A DNA stretch of 64,000 bases. Source: Eretmocerus hayati (taxonomy: Eukaryota > Arthropoda > Insecta > Hymenoptera > Aphelinidae). The stretch lies in the NCBI GenBank assembly GCA_029851415.1, contig CM056741.1:66082282-66146281 (forward strand), written 5' to 3'. Shown piece after piece: positions 49,438-60,258 of the stretch. How positions within the stretch are numbered: the first letter of the stretch is position 1; each line of letters starts with the position of its first letter. The position numbers and the translations under genes are program-made. Below the pieces are notes generated by a model. It was given only the letters and a program-made list of their open reading frames with translations, made no database searches and had not been told where the DNA came from.

Positions 49438-49663
49438 GTATCCGTACACCCATGGACATAAATTCTTTGCAAATCTGAAAAAGCTTGTCGTCCCTGGGCT
49501 GTTGTTTCAATCCGAATCAGACCGTTTGTGGGGTTTTTATAATCGTAATTTTATCCTCATACCTTCGGAATGGGAATCCACTCTCAAAATTCTGAGCAGC
49601 AACTGAGGGACAAGAAAGCATTTTTCAGATTTGCACGGAATTCATGTCCAATGAGTATACATG
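49438..49663. mobile_element. Short inverted-repeat MITE
   Basis: The left arm has CACCCATGGACATAAATTC, TTTGCAAATCTGAAAAAGC and TTGTCGTCCCTG. The right arm has the mirror forms CAGATTTGCACGGAATTCAT and GAGGGACAAG. About 225 bp. Confidence 0.75.
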
Positions 49664-49809
49664 TAAATACTTACCTATTGATCGTGTAGCGTAGAAATGT
49701 TCTCATCACAAACCATTTGATCAAATGACTTTGGAATTTTCCCAGGCCTATCACATTTTGGATATTGGGGAGAAATACGGAGGTTAATAACAGAATTTTT
49801 CCATATCAG

Positions 49810-49925
49810 AGCTGATTTGGAACACCTAATTTCGGATGCCGAAATTCAGATTGTTGGATTGCATCGACATTCATTGGAGATGCAAGAATGCCCAATCAGC
49901 CCAACCAATTTAGTTGTCCAATCTA
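49810..49925 (+). CDS. Candidate exon, orphan gene locus
   Basis: Acceptor TTCCATATCAG then one lead base and 38 codons: ADLEHLISDAEIQIVGLHRH, SLEMQECPISPTNLVVQS. Donor GTACGT follows at 49926 (phase 1), which fits the phase-1 acceptor at 50975. Start phase is 2, so its upstream partner is not among the exons listed here. No family is recognised. Confidence 0.3.
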
Positions 49926-50548
49926 GTACGTTATTTTTGCAATCACTCTTAGTTTCGTCAAAGTATTACAAAGGCTCTTGGAAAATGAATGTGGATTTCG
50001 AAATTCTAAATCTTTCAAAGAATCTGTTCTTGCTTCTTTGCACTGTAGTCTTCCTTTAAAACATTACCTAACGCACTAGAAAATTGATAGGTATATAAAA
50101 TACTGGCACAAAGTCGCCAAATAGATGGACCTTTTTTAATGAAATAACGGTACCCAGCATTTCACAATTTAACGGGAAGGTGTAAGAGAGACTTCTGTCT
50201 ATTCAGCAAAGCGTGAGGCAAACTCTACTTTTTGAACTTCTCAAGAGTATTGCTTACACAACTGTGGCTAAGGAACAGTGATCATTGATCACGAGGGTCA
50301 TCTTCGGAGGACTCACAAGGAGTTTTTCTAAATCTATTTAAAATGGTGATTTTTGAATTGGAATACCATTAATTCACAAATTCTCATCTCGTAGACTTGT
50401 GTGCGACTAATCCAAAAAGAACGTAGAATCTTGAAAAAAGCTCTCATCAAACGGTTGCTCTCAATTGAGTTTTTCTTGTTGAGGACGTGATAACAGTGCA
50501 AGTAAATGTCATTTCATCTCTTGGCGAGTTGTTCCAGAGTAGCTTTGG

Positions 50549-50746
50549 TTGACGGTAAAAATGAAATGTCACATCGACCCCTCCACTCAATCTCTACTCA
50601 GTACAAGCAAAAGTGACTCGAGGTGGCACGCGTACACTGGCAAACGATGTATTTCAGATAGGAGTAGGCCTTCCTACAATGAGGCTACCTATATTAGGGT
50701 TGCCACTCTCGCGCGTACATCTGTGGTATTTTGGCGCTGCGAATAA
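50549..50746 (+). CDS. Coding-like frame, unknown
   Basis: 65 codons including CHIDPSTQSLLSTSKSDSRW and RPSYNEATYIRVATLARTSV, ending FWRCE then TAA. AATAAA overlaps the stop region (50743). The frame begins with TTG or lies downstream of an unseen acceptor. It is within chance length, so confidence is low. Confidence 0.2.
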   Translation: MTVKMKCHIDPSTQSLLSTSKSDSRWHAYTGKRCISDRSRPSYNEATYIRVATLARTSVVFWRCE

Positions 50747-50975
50747 ATTTGACACCTTCTTCGAATACAATCACTACGAACTTTGATTATAATGTTATAC
50801 GATGTCACTGATTTACGAGGGTGCCAATTTTTTTGCCCAAATGCATTTTCTCATTCTAAAGAATACAGGAAAGAATTACAGTATGATTATATCGTCATGA
50901 CTGTTGGTCTTTTTTGTCAATGAGAATAATAAAAAGGATATGAGATAGACATTAGCATCTCATTATATGTTCCAG

Positions 50976-51125
50976 TCGGAGTATCTAATTACAGTAATGT
51001 CTTCCAACTGTGGGAAGAAATCGAAGCATTACGTGCAAAATTTACAGAATTTTTCATGATGATAATATCGGGCTCGAATCGTGGAGACAGTTCTTCCACG
51101 ACCATTCTACCCTGCAATCCAGAAA
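50976..51125 (+). CDS. Candidate exon, orphan gene locus
   Basis: Acceptor ATATGTTCCAG and donor GTAAGA enclose exactly 150 nt, phase 1 at both ends. After two lead bases it reads GVSNYSNVFQLWEEIEALRA, KFTEFFMMIISGSNRGDSSS and ends ILPCNPE. An acidic amphipathic helix is followed by a Ser-rich turn. It joins in frame to 44190-44357 upstream (ending TTSSSSTG) and to 51575-51747 downstream. No family is recognised. An alternative acceptor TTACAG at 50994 keeps the same frame. Confidence 0.5.
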
Positions 51126-51288
51126 GTAAGAAACTATAGAACTTATTCATATAAAGAAGATCCCTGCCCGTTTCAATTCAAAAGCCTGACAACGATTTTT
51201 GGAAGTTTTGAAGAGTGCAAATACCAATTTTATTCATACCTACGTCGTTATTGTATGTATAGATTGTCTAACTTTGTAGATATTTCAG

Positions 51289-51467
51289 AAGAAAGATTTA
51301 CGTCCATCAGAAATCTTTAGCATCTTGGGCGATTTATATTGTTGGTGATATGGATCTCGAGTTTCAACAAGATTCTTTGGGATGGGATTTGGTTCTGGTC
51401 ATGGATAGAAACAGTATTCATGAACGCGATTTTTTAAAAATGTGGAATTGGTTCAAGATCCCGTTTT
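51289..51467 (+). CDS. Possible alternative exon
   Basis: Acceptor GATATTTCAG, one lead base, then IYVHQKSLASWAIYIVGDMD and LGWDLVLVMDRNSIHERDFL, ending before GTACCC at 51468 (phase 1). It would also splice in frame to 51575, but its phase-2 start does not fit exon 50976-51125. It could be an alternative exon or chance. Confidence 0.2.
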
Positions 51468-51574
51468 GTTTGAGAGGTACCCTCGTCATGTCGATCTCTC
51501 GTCCCCCGAGTTTTGGATTCTTATCCTTTCTACTATCCTTTCTATTAATCTCTAAATTGATATCTGCTTTCCAG

Positions 51575-51747
51575 TAGAGGATCGAATAAACAATCATCTA
51601 GTTGAAGTGACTAACTATCTGGCACAGTATGAAAGTGACTTACGAAATCTTGTTGGACGAGCTCAAGAAGCTGTGCGGATCCTCACGAATCAAGCGCATT
51701 CAGGGCTCAACACAATTGGTAGAGTTGTTGCTCAACCAATGGACTGA
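51575..51747 (+). CDS. Candidate terminal exon, orphan gene locus
   Basis: Acceptor TCTGCTTTCCAG, two lead bases, then EDRINNHLVEVTNYLAQYES, DLRNLVGRAQEAVRILTNQA, HSGLNTIGRVVAQPMD and TGA at 51745. Heptad-like spacing of Leu/Val suggests one long amphipathic helix or coiled coil. GC content is higher than the flanks. Start phase 1 matches the donor at 51126, so exons 50976-51125 and 51575-51747 give a continuous CNPE-I-EDRI join. This is the best-supported piece of the orphan locus. Confidence 0.5.
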
Positions 51748-52310
51748 TTTTATTGCGGTTCTAATGCGAGGTTTAGCACTTCTGATTGATACCAGAAAAA
51801 TTATCCATAATTCAATGATGTATGGTTCGAGATTCGTCGTTTTGCGGGCATCGTCATAACGATAATGACCAGTCAATCAACAACTTTGGAAAATCCACGA
51901 AAGACTAATAGTGATGATGGAGTTTTAACTAGTCATTACTAACTCGATAACGACTTCGCTATATACGTTTGAGTACATGTAAATTCTCTATGATCCCCGC
52001 CTATGATTATCTACATTTGTGATTGAACACGATGACACCAAAACATAGTCTGCACGGATGACGCAGAACTGCAATAAAATCCTGTAAATATGAGTAGCTG
52101 ACGTACAATAAAATCCATGCAGAATTTGAATGAAGCAGTTGACGCAACTCCCATGAAAATAGTTGTTTTTCAATTCGTACTCGAAAGTCTATAGGACGAT
52201 GCTGGACTTGATTAGTCTTAAATGATAAGAACCAGTCAAATGACAATATTCCTCAAAGCCATTCAGATGGATAATACTGAAGTATTTGCGATTACAATCG
52301 CGAAAGATCT

Positions 52311-53560
52311 CTAAATTATGATAACTGCACGCCCAGCCAAAATTTGTCCATTCAAACCCTGCGGATCGGGGTTGCCTGCTACGTAGAAGGGGTGAAGGAT
52401 AATGGGTGGCCATATGGGCCATGGATGGGTCGATGTGTGGATAGCTTGGTGGGGATTCAGTAAGTGTTCGAGTGGATTGATGTTCTGGTCCGGTCTGGAA
52501 TGGTCTGGAATGGTCTGAAACGGCCTGCTTTGATCTGAGACGTTCTGAAACGGTCTGTAAGGATCTGGCAAGGTCTGGTACCATCTGGGACGGTCTGAAA
52601 TAGTCTGGTATGATCTGGGACGTTCTGTTATGGTCTGGAACGAGCCGGAATGGTCTTGTGCACTCTGGGATAGTCTAAGACGGTCTGGAAAGGTCTGGTA
52701 CAATCTAGGTCACCCTAGTATGGTCTGGAACGTTCTGGTACGGTTAGCGGATGGTCTGAGATCGTCTGAAATGGCTTTGGACAGTCTAGAGTAGTTTAGA
52801 TGAGCTATTATGGTCTGGAACAGTCTAGTCTGGTCTGAAATGGCCTGAGACGATCTGGAACGGTTAGGGTCGGTCTGGAATGATCCGGGTAGTCCGGAAC
52901 GGTCTGGGACAGTCTGGTCTAGGCTGGGATGGGCTGAGCTAGCTAAAATATAATACGTGGCCATGTGGGTTGTAATGGGGACACGGGAGACTCACGAGGG
53001 GGGACCACGGTGTCCGGGTCGCCAATCCCGCCCAAGATTTTTTTACAGTTTTGGACTATCGAGAAGATCAAGAATCCAGAGTAACTCCGTCCAATGGTCC
53101 TCCTGTCCAAAGATATAGCCACTGAGATTAGCATTGCTCATATAGGCCCATGTTAAAAAGTGAACGTTTTTGCCTGTAGCTCTGGCCAGGAGGCCCATTC
53201 GACGGAGTTACTCTAGATTCTTCATATTCTAGGTGGTACCAAACTGTGAAAAAATTTCGGGTATGATTGGTGATCCGGACCCCGTGGTCCCCCCTTGTCA
53301 GTACGTGGGTGGATTGATGAGTGGCTGGCTAGATGGGCTGGTGGGTGATTATAACTATTGGTGGCACCAGTTCAACAAAACGCCATCATGACGAACGTCT
53401 TGAGCAAACATCTTTTTAATACAATCAATTGATATCCATCATTCCATGAATATCATTTTAGAGCTACAGAAGCATTTTAGGGGCCTCTGACTTATCAAAA
53501 ACATTTAGAAGACAAACGAGTCGTAGCGAGATATAGGCAATAGTGCTAGGATATACAAAA
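52311..53560 (+). repeat. Dispersed repeat with variable minisatellite core, copy B
   Basis: Head at 52311-52470 (GCCCAGCCAAAATTTGTCCA, GGGGTTGCC, GGGGTGAAGG, GGTGGCCATATGGGCCATGG). Core at 52480-52930 of GGTCTGGAA/TGGTCTGAAAC 10-bp-type units. Tail at 53300-53560 (GGTGGATTGATGAGTGG, TTGGTGGCACC, GAGCTACAGAAGCATTTTAG, ACGAGTCGTAGCGAGATATA, then GTGCTAGG). A palindromic MITE (52995-53297) inserted between core and tail. Confidence 0.7.
52995..53297. mobile_element. Palindromic MITE, 3-bp target (TCA), copy H4, nested
   Basis: TCA at 52992-52994 and 53298-53300 flanks CGAGGGGGGACCACGG and CCGTGGTCCCCCCTTG. Arms mirror each other (GGGTCGCCAATC / GATTGGTGATCC; CAGAGTAACTCCGTC / GACGGAGTTACTCTAG; GAGGCCCATT-type blocks) around AAAAAGTGAACG. 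Confidence 0.9.
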
Positions 53561-53630
53561 TTGAATTCGTTGGGATCTCAATCTTCATTGCAAGTCTTGA
53601 CAATCAATTTTGGCCTCTCCTCTTTTGCAG

Positions 53631-53835
53631 GATCGCATCTGATGAGCAAGTGACAGCACGTATTTCCATAGGCGCGTCAAGGATCAAGATTCTGGATGCT
53701 CGTTTCTCGAAGGCAACGCCGGAAGCGCGCGCAACGAGTGTGACTTCCGCATGTGACTTGTGCAAGGACGTCGCAGTGAAAATGAGAGGAACTCGCAGAC
53801 TGGCTGTCGAACCAGTTTTCGCATTACATTCATAA
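53631..53835 (+). CDS. Candidate terminal exon, unknown protein
   Basis: A strong acceptor (CTCTCCTCTTTTGCAG) then one lead base and 67 codons to TAA at 53833. Text includes IASDEQVTARISIGASRIKI, SKATPEARATSVTSACDLCK and RRLAVEPVFALHS. It is GC-rich with purine-first codons, unlike its flanks, and so looks truly coding. Phase 2 at the start; the upstream partner would lie beyond the repeat at 52311-53560. An antisense frame is also open but has no matching acceptor. No family is recognised. Confidence 0.4.
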
Positions 53836-54119
53836 CGTCTGTGCAATGAAACTTGCAAGAGAGCAAGAGTCTTCTTTCAAGATTTTTTACGTAGGAGACC
53901 TATATAAAATCTGACAGCCATAACAAAGTTTTGAGATCGAGCCAGCTGCCATGACGATGAAGATATTTTAAGCAGTACAATTTCAGCCACTGATTTCATT
54001 CGAAATGTTAAATTTGACGCAAGGTACTTTTTCTGACACAATCTGGTGGATTTTATGAGCCTTTGGGTTGTTACCAAAGTCGTAGCACAGAGGAGACGTG
54101 ATATCACCAACTATTACTC

Positions 54120-54420
54120 AGCAGACATTAATCTCTACAGAGATAAGGTGTTGAAGATCGAGCTAATTTAGTTTGACTATATGGCGACTCACCAATACTC
54201 TATTCCTTGCTGTCATCAATTTTTGAAAATCATGAAGAATGATGAAGGGAAGTCGGCACATCTGGATGCAGAAAAAAAGTTCATAAACCAACGAAACTTT
54301 CGTTGCATAGAATTTCTGAATTCATCCAAGATCTAGCTAACAACAATTTCAACTCCGAAACTTTTTGTTGCCACTGGAGGAACTCTGATCAAGTGCATTG
54401 TTGAGTGCGGAGCCGTCTTA
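54120..54420 (+). pseudogene. Possible decayed coding segment
   Basis: A frame reads YMATHQYSIPCCHQFLKIMK, NDEGKSAHLDAEKKFINQRN to a stop at about 54335, then LTTISTPKLFVATGGTLIKC and IVECGAVLW before another stop. Protein-like but interrupted. No family is recognised. Confidence 0.2.
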
Positions 54421-54759
54421 TGGCTTGATACCTAGATGCATTTATGCCCAAATTACATGTCAATATGAGCTTGCAGAACTTGTTGCCTCCAATTGGGTGA
54501 CTGAACACATAATCAATCACCAGGAACTTGATTTGTCAAAAATATCGAGATTAGACTCGTTATTCTTAAGAATCATGAACAATTTCAATTTCAATAAGTT
54601 CCAAATCGGAACACAAATCCTATGACGTCCATTCCTAACCGATGACGATCATATCCCCCGATCGATCAATCTGTTGCAACAACACCTTACACTTATACTC
54701 TCGTGGATCGCATCGCACTTCACAGCTTTACGCTCAGTACATGTATATTATGCACTCAC

Positions 54760-54798
54760 CTCCGTTCCGAGTATCATTATCATGATGCACAGTAGCAT
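54760..54798 (-). CDS. Possible signal-peptide first exon
   Basis: On the minus strand ATG at 54798 opens MLLCIMIMILGTE, a hydrophobic 13-residue stretch, followed immediately by GTGAGT (phase 0). Upstream (54800-55050 on this strand) is GC- and CpG-rich. It has the look of a secreted-protein first exon, like exon 1 of CDA1, but no downstream exon was found on the minus strand. Confidence 0.25.
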
Positions 54799-55171
54799 AT
54801 AAGCTGCAACTTGCACGTGTGAGCAAAGCGTAACGGGATATTCCCGGCCTAAGCGCCCACGTTGCGACACCCCACATAGCATTATTAGCCTCTCTCGCGT
54901 GAACAAAGTCCGTACAAGCAAAGATACTCCAGAAGCCAAGTCAGAGACATTACGTGCGCTCGGACACGGGCTTGATGACAAGAATATAACGGCTACAATA
55001 TCGATGTAGCTGGAGGGCTCAACCGCATTATCTGCCATCATCATAGCTCATCATTAAGAAATACTCCGGGGCAAAAGCACTGTTTCTCAACTGTTTCAAA
55101 GAAGTTTGGGCTGATTATTCATGTCTCAATCCATTTCTTGGTTTAGCGGGAATCGATTCACTCAATACTAA

Positions 55172-55503
55172 CAAGGGGAGGTCCAACCTTGTGGAACACG
55201 GATCTTGATAAAATTTTGGGAATCATCTTGTTTGGGTGAGAAATGAAGGTATCTCAAAGGGTTTAATCCCATGGGCCTCCTATCCTGAGATACAGCTACA
55301 GAGATTAGCATTGTTAGTATATCTATATATACGACTTTTCAACATGGCCCTATGTTGGCAATGCTAATCTTCATAGCTGTATCTCGGGATAATAGGAGGC
55401 CCATGGGATGAAACCCTTGGAGATGCCTTCATTTTGCCCCAAAACAAGATGATTCCCAGAGTTTCATAAGGATCCGTGTTCCGCAAGGTTGGACCTCCCC
55501 TTG
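55172..55503. mobile_element. Palindromic MITE, 3-bp target (TAA), copy H3
   Basis: TAA at 55169-55171 and 55504-55506 flanks CAAGGGGAGGTCCAACCTTG and its near-complement. The arms mirror each other throughout (CCCATGGGCCTCCTAT / ATAGGAGGCCCATGGG; GATTAGCATTG / CAATGCTAATC). Confidence 0.9.
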
Positions 55504-55506
55504 TAA

Positions 55507-57339
55507 GTCTAATTTTATCAACTCATTATTCCCCCCATTAAAAAGTATTTTGTCAGCGGATTTCAGATAGATGTGCGATTTAAATGTTTTCAGTAGAGAT
55601 GTCTCTGTGATTGAACACAAATTGGCCATAGGACAGTCATTTTTACCATGTAGCACGAAATCACCGAAAATTTAATAAGCCTTCGTATAAATTCACGAAC
55701 TAAATATTGACGATTTCGTAGTCAAAATTGCTTTTCACTTAGATAAGAGTTTTACCAAGACAACGAGATCAATTTTGATTACTAGATAAGATGAATGTTG
55801 ATGTTTCATGACTTTTTCTCGAAGTTTACCATTTTTTTTTGGCATTCTGATCGAGGTTCATTTTGCAATATCATATCGTCACGTGTATCCAGGCTACTTG
55901 AATCCTGAATAGTATCTCTTGAAAAAGTGATCAACGTAGGAGATGGAGATTTTCTATGACAGTATACTTTATTTTAATCCTCTGGAAAGAAAGCCGTTGA
56001 TCCGGTGTTCCAAAGTTGTGAAGTTACTGTAGGTGCAAATTAAGCACACTATCTATCGATCGTGAAAAATACTCTCGTAATTGAATCTGCGATGCTTCGA
56101 GTTTTCCCCACTGGAATACAACATGATTTAGTGCATATCTAATAGTTCGAACCGAGCCTCGAGATACATAAATCGAGGTATGTTGAAATCCTTGAATCAG
56201 TCAAAAATTGTGGGTGGAACATGAACAGTGGGGAAAATTATACACACTTACATCATGGTCGAATTCTAGGAGCCGACTGATTTTTCCGTTCAACAGGACA
56301 ATATAATGGGCAGTACATTCTAAAAAAGCTAGTGTAATTGTACATGCCGTCTATAACTAAAAGTATTATGTGACACGTTTGAATTGGAAAAATGTATCCC
56401 AGAGAGCAACCAAGGAGAATCTGATGATTTCAGAATTTTTTAAGAAGACTCATTTTTGCGCACGAAGATTCAACTGTATAATAACGATAAACCACCAAAT
56501 TAAGCAGCAGCCTTCTTCATGCGGCGTATCATATTATCGAAAGCAAAAAGTGTGCACGACGACAACGAGATAGTCTTACGTATTTATTACCAGCATCGTT
56601 GCAGATATAGCCTGCTGACAAAATACCGGAATTTGACTCAACCAGTATCCACAATGAATTTGTTGATTTTGCGCGGTCTTGAAATAAGCCTAACTTGAAG
56701 ATGGATTTAATAATAATCTGTAAAGCTGGTGTACTTTATGCCATGACAGGGAAAGTAGAAATCGGTACCTCGTTCATGATTTATAAGTCAACCGTGAGGA
56801 TTGAATTTTTACAATGCAAATGTGTGCTAAGACAACAGGGCATCGCATCCAGTTTTATGGCAACAAACTTGACGGTCATGACCTCGCTTGATTTTGCACT
56901 TCTCCAGAGCTCTCGCAATCTTCTTCATTCCTTTTGCATTTCCGATACATTCGTTTCAAGCGCAGTCTCACACACCGAATTTATATGCACCAAGTATCGG
57001 TATCGACATAAGAAGATATAACAGAATGTCCCTATGTGCCCCAATATTAGTAGGTTCCATTAGCAGGATCAATTTCACGACACAGGGTTATCGTTTCATA
57101 AAAAATCGCTACCGCTCGCTCGGCCCCTGAATGTTCTTGATAAGTCAAAAGCCCCTCAATAGTTTATTATATACCTCAAATACGGAGACCTGTTTTTCCG
57201 CAACAAAGTATGTGCACACGCAATTCTATATCCTCCGATGCATAAACGAGCCGCTACGAGTCTCGACGCTCCAATGTAAAGGCGTGTAATGGCGCACTTT
57301 ATGCAGATGACATTTTGTTCAACAGCTGTAACCACGCAC
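55507..57339. other. No supportable gene
   Basis: AT-rich. The longest open frame (56695-57021, 108 codons) is within chance expectation, and no motif or repeat family is recognised. Confidence 0.45.
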
Positions 57340-58300
57340 CATCCCGCCGAGCCACTCACTCATAAACCTATCCACTCACCCGACAGACCAGCAACCTTCC
57401 CGTACCTACCAGTATAGTTATGGGACCCATATCTACTACTACCGAATCTCCCACGCCCTGACCCATACCCCACATGGCCACGTTTGCTATTTTAGCCAGA
57501 GTAGCCAAGACCGGGCCGTTTCAGACCTTTCCAAATCATTTCAGACTATTCCAGACCGTCACAGACTGCTACAGGCCATCCCAGCTGTCTCAGACCATAC
57601 CAAAACTTTCTAGACCACTTTAGACCATACTAGGCCGAATCAGACTACCCCAGACTGTACCAGTATGTTTTAGACTATACAAACCGTTCCAGACCGTAAC
57701 AGACTGTTCCAGACCGCAGATCGTACCAGACCATTTCACTCCGTCTCAGACCATGCTAAAACTTCCTAAGACCAACCCAGATCGTAACAGACTGTTTTAG
57801 ACCGCTCCAGACCGTTCGGAACTGTACAGACCATCTCAGACCATATCAAACTATTCCCGATCGTACCAGACCGTTCCAGATCTTATCTGGCCGTTCCAGA
57901 CCGTGCCAGATCGTTCCAAACCACCCCATACTGTGTAGTTACAATTATTACAATAGTTGAACGCCCAGACAGAAATTTGTCCGTCCAAATCCCGTGTATC
58001 GGGTTGCCTACGTGGACAGGGTGAAGTAAAATCGGGAAGTGGGTGGCTATATAGGTTATGAATGGAATGGTGAGTCGGTACGTTGGTGATCAAGTGGATG
58101 AATGGTATGGTCTGAATTTGTCTAGGAATTCTGCTATGGTCTAGAATGATCCGGGATGGTTTGATACAATATGAAATGGTCTGGAATGGTCTGACATGAT
58201 TCAGGACGTTCTGGTGCGATTTGAAACATACTGGGACGGTCTGGAAAGTTCTGGTTAGGTTGGACAAGGCTGGGCCGGCTGAGATATAATAGGCTAACTT
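57340..58300. repeat. Two half-copies of the variable-core repeat, back to back
   Basis: The left half (57340-57940) reads in the minus direction: CACTCATCxACC-type stretch, CCACATGGCCACG, then TCCAGACCGT units. The right half (57950-58300) reads in the plus direction: GAACGCCCAGACAGAAATTTG, GGGTTGCC, CAGGGTGAAG, GGTGGCTATATAGG, then GGTCTGGAATGGTCTG units. The two minisatellite cores are thus mirror images about 57945. Confidence 0.65.
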
Positions 58301-58596
58301 CGAAATTTCGTGCCCGCGAATAAATCACGAAATCCCTAGAATAACTTTCCAGCGTATCATTTTAGGTCGAACCCGTCAAAACTCAGACCATCCGAAAACG
58401 TTCAGATATTCCTTGTGTTGAGTCACCTCACTCCCAAGGACGTTCTGATTAGACGTAAGATACGTAGAATCTCGTAAAAAGCCAAGAATATAACTATTTC
58501 GCCTGTTCATGTGGAGCGCCATGTTAAAATGTCTCACATTTTTGGATATTCAAGAGCATTCTGGGGGTCTAATCTTGGTTAAAGAAGTTGCATGGA

Positions 58597-59516
58597 CACT
58601 ACCGGTCAAAAGTCTCAATACACCTGGAAATCAAACTGATGATCTTCAGAGCTCGATGTCTCAGGACCTATTGGTCATAGGGAGCTCTGCACGGTCGCAT
58701 TTTGTAGCTCATATCAAGCACTTTCAAATCTATTTCCTGAATTTTCCATCCCGCGTATTATACCAAAGACACGCGAGTCAGAAAAATGACCTTTTTCGCA
58801 ATTTTCCAGCCAAGGTACGAACGCCTGCCGGTTTTGGAGAGATTGTTGGATCGCTATGAGACCAATGACATCTTCGAGCCCATAAAAAGACCTTCGAGGT
58901 CCGTTTTTGAACGACTCTCGAAGTGGTTCTGGTTTCGAAATCTAACTGAATCAGTGAGGGTGTTTTTTCTCAAAAAATCACACAATAATCCGGAAATGAT
59001 GAGAAACAGCCGATTCTGGGGCATCTGAGCCTCAATTCTGCAGAAGTTTGACTCAACATCGGGATAACCATCGGAAATGAAGGCTACCGACCTTGAAATT
59101 GGCTGTTTCTCATTATTTTCGGATAATCGTGTGATTTTTTGAGAAAAAAACACCCTCACTGAATCAGTTGTATCTCAACACCAGAACCACATTGAGAGAC
59201 GTTTAAAAACGGATCTTTGAGGTCTTTTCACGGGCTTGAAGATGTCATTGGTATCATAGCGATCTAACAATCTCTCCAAAATCGTCAGGCGTTCGTACCT
59301 TGACTGAAAAATTGCGAAAAAAGTCATTTTTCTGACTCGTGTGTCTTTGGTATAATACGCGGGACGGGAAGTAGAGAAAATGGATGTGAAAGTGCTTCAT
59401 CTGAGCTACAAAATGCGACCGCGCAGAGCTCTCTACGATCAACAGGTCCTGATATATCGGGCTCTGATGATCATCAGTTTGATTTCCAGGTGTATTGAGA
59501 CTTTTGGCCGGTAGTG
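58597..59516. mobile_element. Tc1-like non-autonomous element, copy 2
   Basis: Ends CACTACCGGTCAAAAGT and ACTTTTGGCCGGTAGTG with TA after the right end (59517-59518). The first base pair outside the left end is GA, probably a mutated TA. The two 400-bp arms are mirror images (AATCAAACTGATGATC / GATGATCATCAGTTTG; CGCGTATTATACCAAAGACA and its mirror). Same termini as 35341-36258. Confidence 0.85.
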
Positions 59517-59770
59517 TACATCAGTCAAAATTACTTGTGAACTCAAAACTAATCAAGGTCTCGCGAAGCGCAGAATAGGAACTCTACGAAAATGACTCAT
59601 TCTTGTCGATTTGAAATTAGTCGGGGAGCTATGACAATCAGATCCGAATTCGTATTAAAATGTCTCCACCCCAAAATAATGGACTTTTGGATGAGAGGTC
59701 TGGAAATTCATAAGCCATTAGTAGATCTCAAATGGTAGAGATTATGTCCACTTGGAACAGACACTTCAAC

Positions 59771-60030
59771 TCTTGTAGTATTAGACTCAAAAGAATGTGG
59801 AACTTACTCCCTGAAGGAGTAAGATCCCTTTGTTTGGGACAGTTCAAGAGCCATGCAAAATTGATCTAAGCACATTGTAGATAATCCTGGTATCTAATCT
59901 TGGTTTATTTATTATTTGTAGTATGTACTAGTACTACCACACCCTATACATATCATACGATCTTGTAAGGGCTTTAGCCCGTAAATTGGAAAAATAAAAT
60001 AAAATGAAATAAAATGCAATATGAAATAAA
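59771..60030 (+). mobile_element. LINE 3' end
   Basis: A frame reads SCSIRLKRMWNLLPEGVRSL, CLGQFKSHAKLI and TAA at 59867. The R-x-x-x-x-W-N-x-L-P and F-K spacing is typical of the C-terminus of Jockey/CR1-type reverse transcriptase proteins. An AAATAAAATAAAATG tail lies at 59992-60029. Only the last 250 bp of the element are preserved. Confidence 0.65.
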
Positions 60031-60109
60031 TACAGTACTCAAAACAATTAAGCTGGCCCTTATTGGAGGACGTGGAATATTGCCACAGAGTTACAGATTT
60101 TAAGCCTCG

Positions 60110-60258
60110 GCCGGAATTTGTAGTCGTAATCCGAAGTCCGGATAAGCTAATCCGAGGTGCTACAATCGCCAGTTCTAATAGATTCGCAAACTCGCCACAC
60201 CGATGGTGGCGCCTCGGATTAGCTTATCTGGACTCCGGATTACGATTATAAATTCGGG
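60110..60258. mobile_element. Short palindromic MITE
   Basis: GTAATCCGAAGTCCGGATAA and CTAATCCGAGG on the left face CCTCGGATTAG, CTTATCTGGACTCCGGATTA on the right. About 150 bp with a 40-bp loop. Confidence 0.8.
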
